A DNA stretch of 64,000 nt, from the NCBI RefSeq assembly GCF_020379485.1, contig NC_063452.1, positions 54,002,439-54,066,438 on the forward strand, given 5' to 3'. The notes beneath the pieces are model-generated. The model was not told where the DNA came from. It saw only the letters and a program-made list of their open reading frames with translations, and made no database searches. Of the stretch, positions 44,220-53,904 are shown in pieces; positions within the stretch are counted from its first letter, which is position 1, and every line of letters starts with the position of its first letter. The position numbers and the translations under genes were made by a program. This DNA is from Brassica napus (Eukaryota; Streptophyta; Magnoliopsida; Brassicales; Brassicaceae).

Positions 44220-45797
44220 TGTTGTAGGCACAGGGGGGTAACCCACGAATTGATAGAATGGTGGAACCAAGGTTTAAACCTGAAAACAAAGAGAACCGAT
44301 TTTTATGAGTTTTTAGAGTTTTATAATGCAAACAGAAACAAATATGAATATGAATCAAAATGATAATATGAATAAAAACAAATAGAAAAGGGATAGATTG
44401 ATGGAGATGGGATCTTTGTTGCTGGATGTGTATCACTCTCAACAAGGATCAATGGATGGGAGATGAATGAAGATGGAACCGGTCTTGTTGGATGTGTATC
44501 ACTCTCAAGATCGATTAATGGATGGAGATGGGATGATGGACGCCACAAAGCTCTATGAAAGGAGGCTTTGATAAGTCAAGTTGCTCCAGAGTTGTTTCTC
44601 ACACACTCAAAAGACTTAGAACAATAGTTTTGACAAAACTAGAAAAACTGAATAATTCATAATACTTTCAAAGATGGGTGATTTACAATGAAACAAAGAC
44701 TAGAGCTTTATAGGCTCGACCAAGGACTCTCTAACAGTCATAAAATGACATAAGGAAAGAATTAAAATCGAAATAATAAACTTGGAAGCAAAGGAATTGA
44801 TGGCTCCTTGAAAACTAGCCGTTGGAGGCTTAATGATGAGAATCTTGGCCAAATGAATGTAGATGGTGTCCTCCTTGTATCTGGACGGTTTGAGGGGGTA
44901 AGTGAGCTTCCTGGGAATCTTCTTAATGGTCTGGAAGGTGCTGATGTCGTGCATAGACTGAAGGAAAAAGAGCTGTTGGAGTTTTAATGTTTGAGACTCC
45001 AAATAAGGCAGTTTGGTGATAATGGGGATCTTCTTATTCCTATGTGGGCTGGTGCATGGGATGAAGTTGTAGAACTCTTCTGGCTCGTGTATATTGTCTC
45101 CTGGATGTCTTGGTTTTGTCTGGACATCTTCTGGTTCTCCTGGTTGGATTGGAATTGCTTGGAAAGGATCAAACCGAAAGATTGTCCAATCTTTCCATAA
45201 ATAGCTCCGGTTGGGTTTAAGTGATTCTCCATTGAACCAACTGATCTCCTGGGTTCTGGTGCAGCAAAGGACTTCTGGAATACCTCCTGATTGGTTAAGA
45301 TGATCTCCTGGTTCCCATAAATAGCTCTGGGTCGAACCAAGTTGAATTGGTTGGAGACTTTCCATAGATGACGTCGGTTTGGCCGGTTCTGGGGAATTGA
45401 TCATAACTCCTAATTTCCGTGGCCATTTCTCCTGATCTTGGGATTTCTGGAAATCTGATAAACTCCTATTGACTCCTATGATGGGCTTTGCTTCAGGCCG
45501 CTCCTTAATTGAGCTTGAATCTTCTTCTAAAGTCTGGTACTCGCAGATGGGCGGGTTGAGAAACCTCTGAATTGTAAAATTCATAACTTCTTGCTCCGTG
45601 AATATATTGGCCCAATTCCAATGTTCTGGACTCCTTATTGAGTGTAGAATCCATTGAAATTAGACTCGTGATTTAAACCCTCCTGGTTTGTAAGATATGG
45701 CATTTTTAGTGCACGTATATCCTGGTTGGCGCCTTGGCTGGTTGAGTAGGGTGTTGGGTCGACCTCTGGTTCAGCTGCTGAATTGCTGGCTGTAACA
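44220..45797 (-). repeat. LTR copy 1 (3'-terminal in element orientation), 1,578 bp
   Basis: Bounded by TGTTG and TAACA. By eye it differs from LTR copy 2 at about 15-20 positions, roughly 1%, so the array is young. It contains the gag stop codon (45635-45637) and the only uninterrupted version of the LTR-encoded ORF. Confidence 0.9.
44700..45584 (-). CDS. ORF inside the LTR, 294 codons, unknown function
   Basis: Starts 51 bp after the gag stop codon and lies in a different frame from gag, wholly within the LTR. The protein is rich in Pro, Gln, Glu and Ser with repeated SYLW/IYG-like phrases (for example RSYLWEPGD and RSYLWKDW), has no recognised domain, and ends with a hydrophobic segment. 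The equivalent ORF is broken in LTR copy 2 by one extra T near 48430 and in LTR copy 3 by small indels near 52140. It could be a fossil gag/ORF1 segment captured in the LTR, or a second product read from the same transcript. Expression cannot be judged from sequence. Confidence 0.4.
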   Translation of the reverse strand: MNFTIQRFLNPPICEYQTLEEDSSSIKERPEAKPIIGVNRSLSDFQKSQDQEKWPRKLGVMINSPEPAKPTSSMESLQPIQLGSTQSYLWEPGDHLNQSGGIPEVLCCTRTQEISWFNGESLKPNRSYLWKDWTIFRFDPFQAIPIQPGEPEDVQTKPRHPGDNIHEPEEFYNFIPCTSPHRNKKIPIITKLPYLESQTLKLQQLFFLQSMHDISTFQTIKKIPRKLTYPLKPSRYKEDTIYIHLAKILIIKPPTASFQGAINSFASKFIISILILSLCHFMTVRESLVEPIKL

Positions 45798-47587
45798 TTC
45801 CCTCCCCCTTGAAAAGGTTTCGACCTAGAAACTTTATAACCTGCACCAAGATAGAGCAAGTCAGCTTTCATACTCTTTTGAGATTCTAAGGTCTTACCTT
45901 GATATTGTTTCGGTTTGGGGATGGATTGTGCATCAGGTGGCTCTTCTTTCAGCAAATAGGATAGGATCATGCCTCTGATTTTGACTTTGTCATTTCTTAT
46001 CTCCTTCAGTGGATGGTCCTTCATACTCCTAGTAGGCTCAGTTCTGACCATCTTTGGGTTTGATTCTCCTAGAAACAAAAGATTATCCGGTGGGATTTCT
46101 TTGAAGCTTTCTTCCTTGCAACCTGAAAAATTCTCAGCATTCTGGACAAAAAGCAAGTGCATTATATCTGTCATTGAAATATTAAGAACATGCTTATCTA
46201 AAAGGAATCTTACCATAGGTTTTGGAACTTGAACAATGGATTGTTCAGATTTCGGTTTCCACTTAGAAGTGGGTTCATGGTTGAGCTTAGGATCTGGTTC
46301 TTTCTTTGGAACTACAATAAGCTTATAGCTTTCATTTGTTCTACCTGTACCAAGAACACACACGTCAGTACTAGTATCCAAAGGTGGTGTTTGAAACTTA
46401 CCTTGGTGGGATACTTTTATGACCGGTTTTGCTTCTTTAAGCAACATGGACTGCATTGTGTCTTGAACCATCTTCTGGTCCATCACAGGTGTGGCGCCTG
46501 GTGGCTCCTCTCCTTTGAATTCATGCTCCTTAGTTCCTGTTACATCACCCTTTGACAAAGACAAGTGCATTACACAAGAATTTGGAACCAATAAATCATA
46601 TTGAATAAAACTATCACTTTTCATAGATAATTCTGTTTTCTCTTCTAGTGATGTTTCTATCAATGCTTTCTTGGTAGGGCAAACTACAGCAAAGTGTCCT
46701 CTTTTATGACATCTAGAACATGTCTGATCTTTTAAATCTTTAAATTTAGAAGACTTACCTTGGCTGGATGCCTTTTCTTTCTTTGGGTTTGAAATCTCAT
46801 CATTCCTTGGACTTAAATCATGAACAACTTTTAAATCCAACAAGGACTTTGAGGTCGTGTCTTTCTTGACTTCAGGACCTGTCTTATCATCCTTGGACAA
46901 AGACAAGTGACTCATAACAGTGGGAGATGATTTATAAACAAATTTATCAAGTATAGGACTTACCTTGGCCTTCTCTTGAAGAATCGGTTTGTCTGATTTT
47001 TCTTTGGAACCATGAGTTAGATACCTCCTTGGGTATATCTTTTGGATCTTAGATCTTGTGAGTTCTGGTGCAAATTCATCCCTCATGACTTTCTTAAGAT
47101 CTCTCCACGTTTTGATAGCTGGCTCCTTGTAAAACCATCTATCATCTTCTTCTTGTACCCACCATTTAAAGGCATTACCTCTTAGCTGATCAATGGCATA
47201 AGATAGTCTCTCTTCTTTCAGAATGTTGTTGTAGTGAAACCATTCATCAAGGTTCCTCTCCCAAAATAGGTAACTTCTTCCTCCTGAAAATGTAAAGAGT
47301 TCAATTTTATCAGCAAAAGATTTATGATCAAACCGAGAATTAGCAACATGATGAGTATGGGTTTGAGAAGTTGGATGTTGATTGATCCTTGAAGGATCTG
47401 GTGGCTTGGGCTCGACATAGACAGCCTCTGGTGAGTCTCCAAATCTCCTTTCTCCTTGCTGTGGACGTTGGACTTGTGCCTTATTTCTTTTCCTCAACAG
47501 AGCAATCCGATCATTGATCTCTTGCAAAGCTGTCAACTGTTGGTTCTGTTTGGCCATCTGACTTTGGCCGTGTGTTTTTCCTACCAT
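45635..47587 (-). CDS. Retrotransposon gag polyprotein, intact copy (650 aa)
   Basis: The ORF begins about 80 bp inside the primer-binding site and ends about 160 bp into the adjacent LTR. Residues about 90-190 resemble the plant retrotransposon gag (capsid) domain: the FSGGRSYLFWERNLDEWF and AFKWWVQEEDDRW segments. A CCHC zinc knuckle CSRCHKRGHFAVVC (C-x2-C-x4-H-x4-C spacing) lies around residue 300. The remainder is charged and low-complexity with repeated KEEP/PPDA-type motifs. Capsid plus zinc knuckle implies RNA packaging into particles, with enzymes supplied in trans by another element. Confidence 0.85.
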   Translation of the reverse strand: MVGKTHGQSQMAKQNQQLTALQEINDRIALLRKRNKAQVQRPQQGERRFGDSPEAVYVEPKPPDPSRINQHPTSQTHTHHVANSRFDHKSFADKIELFTFSGGRSYLFWERNLDEWFHYNNILKEERLSYAIDQLRGNAFKWWVQEEDDRWFYKEPAIKTWRDLKKVMRDEFAPELTRSKIQKIYPRRYLTHGSKEKSDKPILQEKAKVSPILDKFVYKSSPTVMSHLSLSKDDKTGPEVKKDTTSKSLLDLKVVHDLSPRNDEISNPKKEKASSQGKSSKFKDLKDQTCSRCHKRGHFAVVCPTKKALIETSLEEKTELSMKSDSFIQYDLLVPNSCVMHLSLSKGDVTGTKEHEFKGEEPPGATPVMDQKMVQDTMQSMLLKEAKPVIKVSHQGKFQTPPLDTSTDVCVLGTGRTNESYKLIVVPKKEPDPKLNHEPTSKWKPKSEQSIVQVPKPMVRFLLDKHVLNISMTDIMHLLFVQNAENFSGCKEESFKEIPPDNLLFLGESNPKMVRTEPTRSMKDHPLKEIRNDKVKIRGMILSYLLKEEPPDAQSIPKPKQYQGKTLESQKSMKADLLYLGAGYKVSRSKPFQGGGNVTASNSAAEPEVDPTPYSTSQGANQDIRALKMPYLTNQEGLNHESNFNGFYTQ

Positions 47588-47653
47588 GGCTTCCTGAAAA
47601 CACTCTCAAAGATCAAGTGAAGGTAAGGAAAATCCTGATTCAGGAGCTTCAGC

Positions 47654-47666
47654 TCTGATACCAAAA
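47654..47666 (-). promoter_or_regulatory. Primer-binding site for initiator tRNA-Met, first internal region
   Basis: On the - strand, next to the LTR, the sequence TGGTATCAGAGCT appears. This is the classic plant retrotransposon primer-binding site for tRNA-iMet. The same site borders LTR copy 3 at 51071-51083. Confidence 0.85.
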
Positions 47667-49243
47667 TGTTGTAGGCATAGGGGGGTAACCCACGAATTGA
47701 TAGAATGGTGGAACCAAGGTTTAAACCTGAAAACAAAGAGAACCGATTTTTATGAGTTTTTAGAGTTTTATAATGCAAACAGAAACAAATATGAATATGA
47801 ATCAAAATGATAATATGAAAAAAAACAAATAGAAAAGGGATAGATTGATGGAGATGGGATCTTTGTTGCTGGATGTGTATCACTCTCAACAAGGATCAAT
47901 GGATGGGAGATGAATGAAGATGGAACCGGTCTTGCTGGATGTGTATCACTCTCAAGATCGATTAATGGATGGAGATGGGATGATGGACGCCACAAAGCTC
48001 TGTGAAAGGAGGCTTTGATAAGTCAAGTTGCTCCAGAGTTGTTTCTCACACACTCAAAAGACTTAGAACAATAGTTTTGACAAAACTAGAAAAACTGAAT
48101 AATTCATAATACTTTCAAAGATGGATGATTTACAATGAAACAAAGACTAGAGCTTTATAGGCTCGACCAAGGACTCTCTAACAGTCATAAAATGATATAA
48201 GGAAAGAATTAAAATCGAAATAATAAACTTGGAAGCAAAGGAATTGATGGCTCCTTGAAAACTAGCCGTTGGAGGCTTAATGATGAGAATCTTGGCCAAA
48301 TGAATGTAGATGGTGTCCTCCTTGTATCTGGACGGTTTGAGGGGGTAAGTGAGCTTCCTGGGAATCTTCTTAATGGTCTGGAAGGTGCTGATGTCGTGCA
48401 TAGACTGAAGGAAAAAGAGCTGTTGGAGTTTTTAATGCTTGAGACTCCAAATAAGGCAGTTTGGTGATAATGGAGATCTTCTTATTCCTATGTGGGCTGG
48501 TGCATGGGATGAAGTTGTAGAACTCTTCTGGCTCGTGTATATTGTCTCCTGGATGTCTTGGTTTTGTCTGGACGTCGTCTGGTTCTCCTGGTTGGATTGG
48601 AATTGCTTGGAAAGGATCAAACCGAAAGATTGTCCAATCTTTCCATAAATAGCTCCGGTTGGGTTTAAGTGATTCTCCATTGAACCAACTGATCTCCTGG
48701 GTTCTGGTGCAGCAAAGGACTTCTGGAATACCTCCTGATTGGTTAAGATGATCTCCTGGTTCCCATAAATAGCTCTGGGTCGAACCAAGTTGAATTGGTT
48801 GGAGACTTTCCATAGATGACGTCGGTTTGGCCGGTTCTGGGGAATTGATCATAACTCCTAATTTCCGTGGCCATTTCTCCTGATCTTGGGCTTTCTGGAA
48901 ATCTGATAAACTCCTATTGACTCCTATGATGGGCTTTGCTTCAGGCCGCTCCTTAATTGAGCTTGAATCTTCTTCTAAAGTCGGGTACTCGCAGATGGGC
49001 GGGTTGAGAAACCTCTGAATTGTAAAATTCATAACTTCTTGCTCCGTGAATATATTGGCCCAATTCCAATTGTTCTGGACTCCTTATTGAGTGTAGAATC
49101 CATTGAAAGACTCGTGATTTAAACCCTCCTGGTTTGTAAGATATTGCATTTTTAGTGCACGTATATCCTGGTTGGCGCCTTGGCTGGTTGAGTAGGGTGT
49201 TGGGTCGACCTCTGGTTCTGCTGCTGAATTGCTGGCTGTAACA
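47667..49243 (-). repeat. LTR copy 2 (shared middle LTR), 1,577 bp
   Basis: Serves both as 5' LTR of the first body and 3' LTR of the second. It is almost identical to the outer copies. One extra T near 48430 disrupts the LTR ORF, and a 3-bp difference near 49108 (GAAAGAC versus GAAATTAGAC) is visible. Confidence 0.9.
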
Positions 49244-51004
49244 TTCCCTCCCCCTTGAAAAGGTTTCGACCTAGAAACTTTATAACCTGCACCAAGATAG
49301 AGCAAGTCAGCTTTCATACTCTTTTGAGATTCTAAGGTCTTACCTTGATATTGTTTCGGTTTGGGGATGGATTGTGCATCAGGTGGCTCTTCTTTCAGCA
49401 AATAGGATAGGATCATGCCTCTGATTTTGACTTTGTCATTTCTTATCTCCTTCAGTGGATGGTCCTTCATACTCCTAGTAGGCTCAGTTCTGACCATCTT
49501 TGGGTTTGATTCTCCTAGCAACAAAAGATTATCCTGTGGGATTTCTTTGAAGCTTTCTTCCTTGCAACCTGAAAAATTCTCAGCATTCTGGACAAAAAGC
49601 AAGTGCATTATATCTGTCATTGAAATATTAAGAACATGCTTATCTAAAAGGAATCTTACCATAGGTTTTGGAACTTGAACAATGGATTGTTCAGATTTCG
49701 GTTTCCACTTAGAAGTGGGTTCATGGTTGAGCTTAGGATCTGGTTCTTTCTTTGGAACTACAATAAGCTTATAGCTTTCATTTGTTCTACCTGTACCAAG
49801 AACACACACGTCAGTACTAGTATCCAAAGGTGGTGTTTGAAACTTACCTTGGTGGGATACTTTTATGACCGGTTTTGCTTCTTTAAGCAACATGGACTGC
49901 ATTGTGTCTTGAACCATCTTCTGGTCCATCACAGGTGTGGCGCCTGGTGGCTCCTCTCCTTTGAATTCATGCTCCTTAGTTCCTGTTACATCACGAATTT
50001 GGAACCAATAAATCATATTGAATAAAACTATCACTTTTCATAGATAATTCTGTTTTCTCTTCTAGTGATGTTTCTATCAATGCTTTCTTGGTAGGGCAAA
50101 CTACAGCAAAGTGTCCTCTTTTATGACATCTAGAACATGTCTGATCTTTTAAATCTTTAAATTTAGAAGACTTACCTTGGCTGGATGCCTCTTCTTTCTT
50201 TGGGTTTGAAATCTCATCATTCCTTGGACTTAAATCATGAACAACTTTTAAATCCAACAAGGACTTTGAGGTCGTGTCTTTCTTGACTTCAGGACCTGTC
50301 TTATCATCCTTGGACAAAGACAAGTGACTCATAACAGTGGGAGATGATTTATAAACAAATTTATCAAGTATAGGACTTACCTTGGCCTTCTCTTGAAGAA
50401 TCGGTTTGTCTGATTTTTCTTTGGAACCATGAGTTAGATACCTCCTTGGGTATATCTTTTGGATCTTAGATCTTGTGAGTTCTGGTGCAAATTCATCCCT
50501 CATGACTTTCTTAAGATCTCTCCACATTTTGATAGCTGGCTCCTTGTAAAACCATCTATCATCTTCTTCTTGTACCCACCATTTAAAGGCATTACCTCTT
50601 AGCTGATCAATGGCATAAGATAGTCTCTCTTCTTTCAGAATGTTGTTGTAGTGAAACCATTCATCAAGGTTCCTCTCCCAAAATAGGTAACTTCTTCCTC
50701 CTTAAAATGTAAAGAGTTCAATTTTATCAGCAAAAGATTTATGATCAAACCGAGAATTAGCAACATGATGAGTATGGGTTTGAGAAGTTGGATGTTGATT
50801 GATCCTTGAAGGATCTGGTGGCTTAGGCTCGACATAGACAGCCTCTGGTGAGTCTCCAAATCTCCTTTCTCCTTGCTGTGGACGTTGGACTCGTGCCTTA
50901 TTTCTTTTCCTCAACTGAGCAATCCGATCATTGATCTCTTGCAAAGCTGTCAACTGTTGGTTCTGTTTGGCCATCTGACTTTGACCGTGTGTTTTTCCTA
51001 CCAT
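49084..51004 (-). pseudogene. Retrotransposon gag, decayed copy
   Basis: Same start as the intact copy, but broken three ways. An in-frame TAA at 50702-50704 replaces a Ser codon after about 100 residues. A 29-bp deletion at about 49994 shifts the frame. Several missense changes are present, for example Thr to Met near 50527. Remaining open pieces are 51004-50702, 50527-49991 and 50034-49084. The zinc-knuckle segment survives in the middle piece but cannot be translated in frame with the capsid start. Confidence 0.9.
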
Positions 51005-51083
51005 GGCTTCCTGAAAACACTCTCAAAGATCAAGTGAAGGTAAGGAAAATCCTGATTCAGGAGCTTCAGCTCTGATACCAAAA

Positions 51084-52661
51084 TGTTGTAGGCACAGGGG
51101 GGTAACCCACGAATTGATAGAATGGTGGAACCAAGGTTTAAACCTGAAAACAAAGAGAACCGATTTTTATGAGTTTTTAGAGTTTTATAATGCAAACAGA
51201 AACAAATATGAATATGAATCAAAATGATAATATGAATAAAAACAAATAGAAAAGGGATAGATTGATGGAGATGGGATCTTTGTTGCTGGATGTGTATCAC
51301 TCTCAACAAGGATCAATGGATGGGAGATGAATGAATATGGAACCGGTCTTTCTGGATGTGTATCACTCTCAAGATCGATTAATGGATGGAGATGGGATGA
51401 TGGACGCCACAAAGCTCTGTGAAAGGAGGCTTTGATAAGTCAAGTTGCTCCAGAGTTGTTTCTCACACACTCAAAAGACTTAGAACAATAGTTTTGACAA
51501 AACTAGAAAAACTGAATAATTCATAATACTTTCAAAGATGGGTGATTTACAATGAAACAAAGACTAGAGCTTTATAGGCTCGACCAAGGACTCTCTAACA
51601 GTCATAAAATGACATAAGGAAAGAATTAAAATCGAAATAATAAACTTGGAAGCAAAGGAATTGATGGCTCCTTGAAAACTAGCCGTTGGAGGCTTAATGA
51701 TGAGAATCTTGGCCAAATGAATGTAGATGGTGTCCTCCTTGTATCTGGACGGTTTGAGGGGGTAAGTGAGCTTCCTGGGAATCTTCTTAATGGTCTGGAA
51801 GGTGCTGATGTCGTGCATAGACCGAAGGAAAAAGAGCTGTTGGAGTTTTAATGCTTGAGACTCCAAATAAGGCAGTTTGGTGATAATGGGGATCTTCTTA
51901 TTCCTATGTGGGCTGGTGCATGGGATGAAGTTGTAGAACTCTTCTGGCTCGTGTATATTGTCTCCTGGATGTCTTGGTTTTGTCTGGACGTCGTCTGGTT
52001 CTCCTGGTTGGATTGGAATTGCTTGGAAAGGATCAAACCGAAAGATTGTCCAATCTTTCCATAAATAGCTCCGGTTGGGTTTAAGTGATTCTCCATTGAA
52101 CCAACTGATCTCCTGGGTTCTGGTGCAGCAAAGGAATTCTGTATACCTCTTGATTGGTTAAGATGATCTCCTGGTTCCCATAAATAGCTCTGGGTCGAAC
52201 CAAGTTGAATTGGTTGGAGACTTTCCATAGATGACGTCGGTTTGGCCGGTTCTGGGGAATTGATCATAACTCCTAATTTCCGTGGCCATTTCTCCTGATC
52301 TTGGGCTTTCTGGAAAGCTGATAAACTCCTCTTGACTCCTATGATGGGCTTTGCTTCAGTTCGCTCCTTAATTGAGCTTGAATCTTCTTCTAAAGTCGGG
52401 TACTCGCAGATGGGCGGGTTGAGAAACCTCTGAATTGTAAAATTCATAACTTCTTGTTCCGTGAATATATTGGCCCAATTCCAATCGTCCTGGACTCCTT
52501 CTTGAGTGTAGAATCCATTAAAATTAGACTCGTGATTTAAACCCTCCTGGTTTGTAAGATATGGCTTTTTTAGTGTATGTATATCCTGGTTGGCGCCTTG
52601 GCTGGTTGAGTAGGGTGTTGGGTCGACCTCTGGTTCAGCTGCTGAATTGCTGGCTGTAACA
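51084..52661 (-). repeat. LTR copy 3 (5'-terminal in element orientation), 1,578 bp
   Basis: The 5' LTR of the array in its own orientation, so normally the one driving transcription. It shows its own set of substitutions, concentrated near 52300-52580, and small indels near 52140 that break the LTR ORF into 52447-51848 and 51866-51564. Confidence 0.9.
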
Positions 52662-53279
52662 GTTCGTGTCTCATGTGCTTTATCGATTTGAGTGGGTTGT
52701 TTGGTGTGAGAGTTGGACTGCGGGTGTAAAGTATGGTGTTGGTTTTGTTTCTTCCGGAGGGTCGTCTGTCTACCGATCCGTCTTCTTTGTAGGAGTAGCG
52801 GTTAGATGGGTGTATACGGTCCCGGTGGAATGCAATGGAGGCGGTAATCTCCGGCGCAAACCATTGAACGACGGCATCATCGGTTTACGGCTTCTCCTCG
52901 TACCGCCGGTGGTTTCTTCTTCCATGATGTCTTTGGACTCGTGTTCGGATTCTTCGCTTGGGTGCGCTCTGGGTTCTTGTTGGAAGCTGTAGGTATGGAC
53001 CGTAGCATTCAGGGTTTGAGGGCGGCCTTCTCTCGGTAGCTCGCGGCAACTAATCGGTTTCTCATCTAGTTCTCGGGTTGTAAGGTCTGAGCCCGTCTCG
53101 CATTTACACTGTTCAATCGCTTGTGTTGTGTTGCTCTTGGTTCGTTCCATGGTTGTTGTCTGTAGTATCTGTTGTTGTTTAATTTCCGCTACTAGTCCTT
53201 CTCTGTATCTTCTGTCAAAAACTTAAAATTGGTATAATATTTAACATTTTACTTAAAAAAAAAAAAGACATTTGGTGCA

Positions 53280-53904
53280 TGCATTTTATTAAACTGTCAA
53301 ATCCACAGCACTAATTTAAGCGTAAATTTAGCATCCTTAATTTTTGAAAATTTGTGTGAGATTAAAACCGTTGCTCAACCAATTCACATTTGAATATCAG
53401 ACGAACCAGTTTGATCATGGTTGCATAAATTTTCGTTATTTATCTTCTAACGGGTCTAAAATGGACCCAAAATTTAAGCATAAACTGCAAAACTTAGGGC
53501 CATGATTAATGTTAACATAGCCACTGCCAAACGCGGAATTATTAAAAAAAAAACGTTGAACTTCAGATTCGGTAAGCATTTTACAATGCAATAAATACAA
53601 ATTAATACATTGTTACAGTCTATTAGTCTTCGGTTTCTTTCCCCCTAGTCTGATTAGTTTCCATTTTCACCTTATTTTCTCCTTAAATGATTTTATTTGC
53701 GAGTCATTTAAATGACTTGGATTTCTCTAATTAGTATTTAATAATTTATAATGAATTAAATGAAATAATATTGTAAGAAGAAGATAAGTTTCCTCCCTCT
53801 CATAAATTATACATGCATGCCCCAAAGGTGTTATTAACCATCCTCTTATCGTAAGAAACTAGTAAATCAGAAAGAAGAATATAAAACAATCAGATTTTGT
53901 TCCA
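53280..53904. other. Spacer and upstream region of the GT47 gene
   Basis: AT-rich sequence with no supportable gene. The stretch 53840-53904 should contain the core promoter or 5' UTR of the exostosin gene; a TATAAAA is present at about 53880. Confidence 0.45.

Larger units (their letters stand above)
44220..52661 (-). mobile_element. Gag-only LTR retrotransposon in a three-LTR, two-body tandem array
   Basis: Order on + strand: LTR 44220-45797, internal 45798-47666, LTR 47667-49243, internal 49244-51083, LTR 51084-52661. The whole array is flanked by a perfect 5-bp duplication GTTCG (44215-44219 and 52662-52666). LTRs begin TGTTG and end TAACA. Read on the - strand, each internal region starts with TGGTATCAGAGCT, complementary to the 3' end of initiator tRNA-Met, and ends with the purine tract AAGGGGGAGGGAA. 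The only internal coding region is gag; there is no protease, reverse transcriptase, RNase H or integrase, so it depends on another element (TR-GAG type, probably Ty3/gypsy-related). It sits inside the poly(A) retroposon and is therefore younger. Confidence 0.9.
43453..53279 (+). mobile_element. Poly(A) retroposon (Sadhu- or LINE-derived), split by an LTR element
   Basis: A 14-bp target duplication brackets the unit: AGACACTTGGTGCA at 43453-43466 and AGACATTTGGTGCA at 53266-53279, with one mismatch. Just inside the right copy is an A-tract (about 53255-53265), so the element is oriented + and was inserted by target-primed reverse transcription. Its own sequence is 43467-44219 plus 52667-53265, about 1.35 kb. 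It is clearly GC-richer than the surroundings and has no long ORF; short ORFs on both strands have no recognisable domain. Length, poly(A), variable-length target duplication and lack of coding capacity resemble the Sadhu retroposons of Arabidopsis, but sequence kinship was not tested. A 5'-truncated LINE tail is the alternative. Confidence 0.6.

Noticed and set aside
45969..46555. Plus-strand ORFs within the LTR element bodies
   Set aside because: Antisense shadows of gag, repeated at 49415-50025. The primer site and polypurine tract fix the element on the - strand.
47218..47442. Small ORF in a second frame of gag
   Set aside because: Shadow of the gag frame; the same shadow occurs at 50635-50859 in the other copy.
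44220..52661. Three independent insertions of LTR elements
   Set aside because: Only one pair of target duplications exists, at the outer edges, and neighbouring units share the middle LTR.
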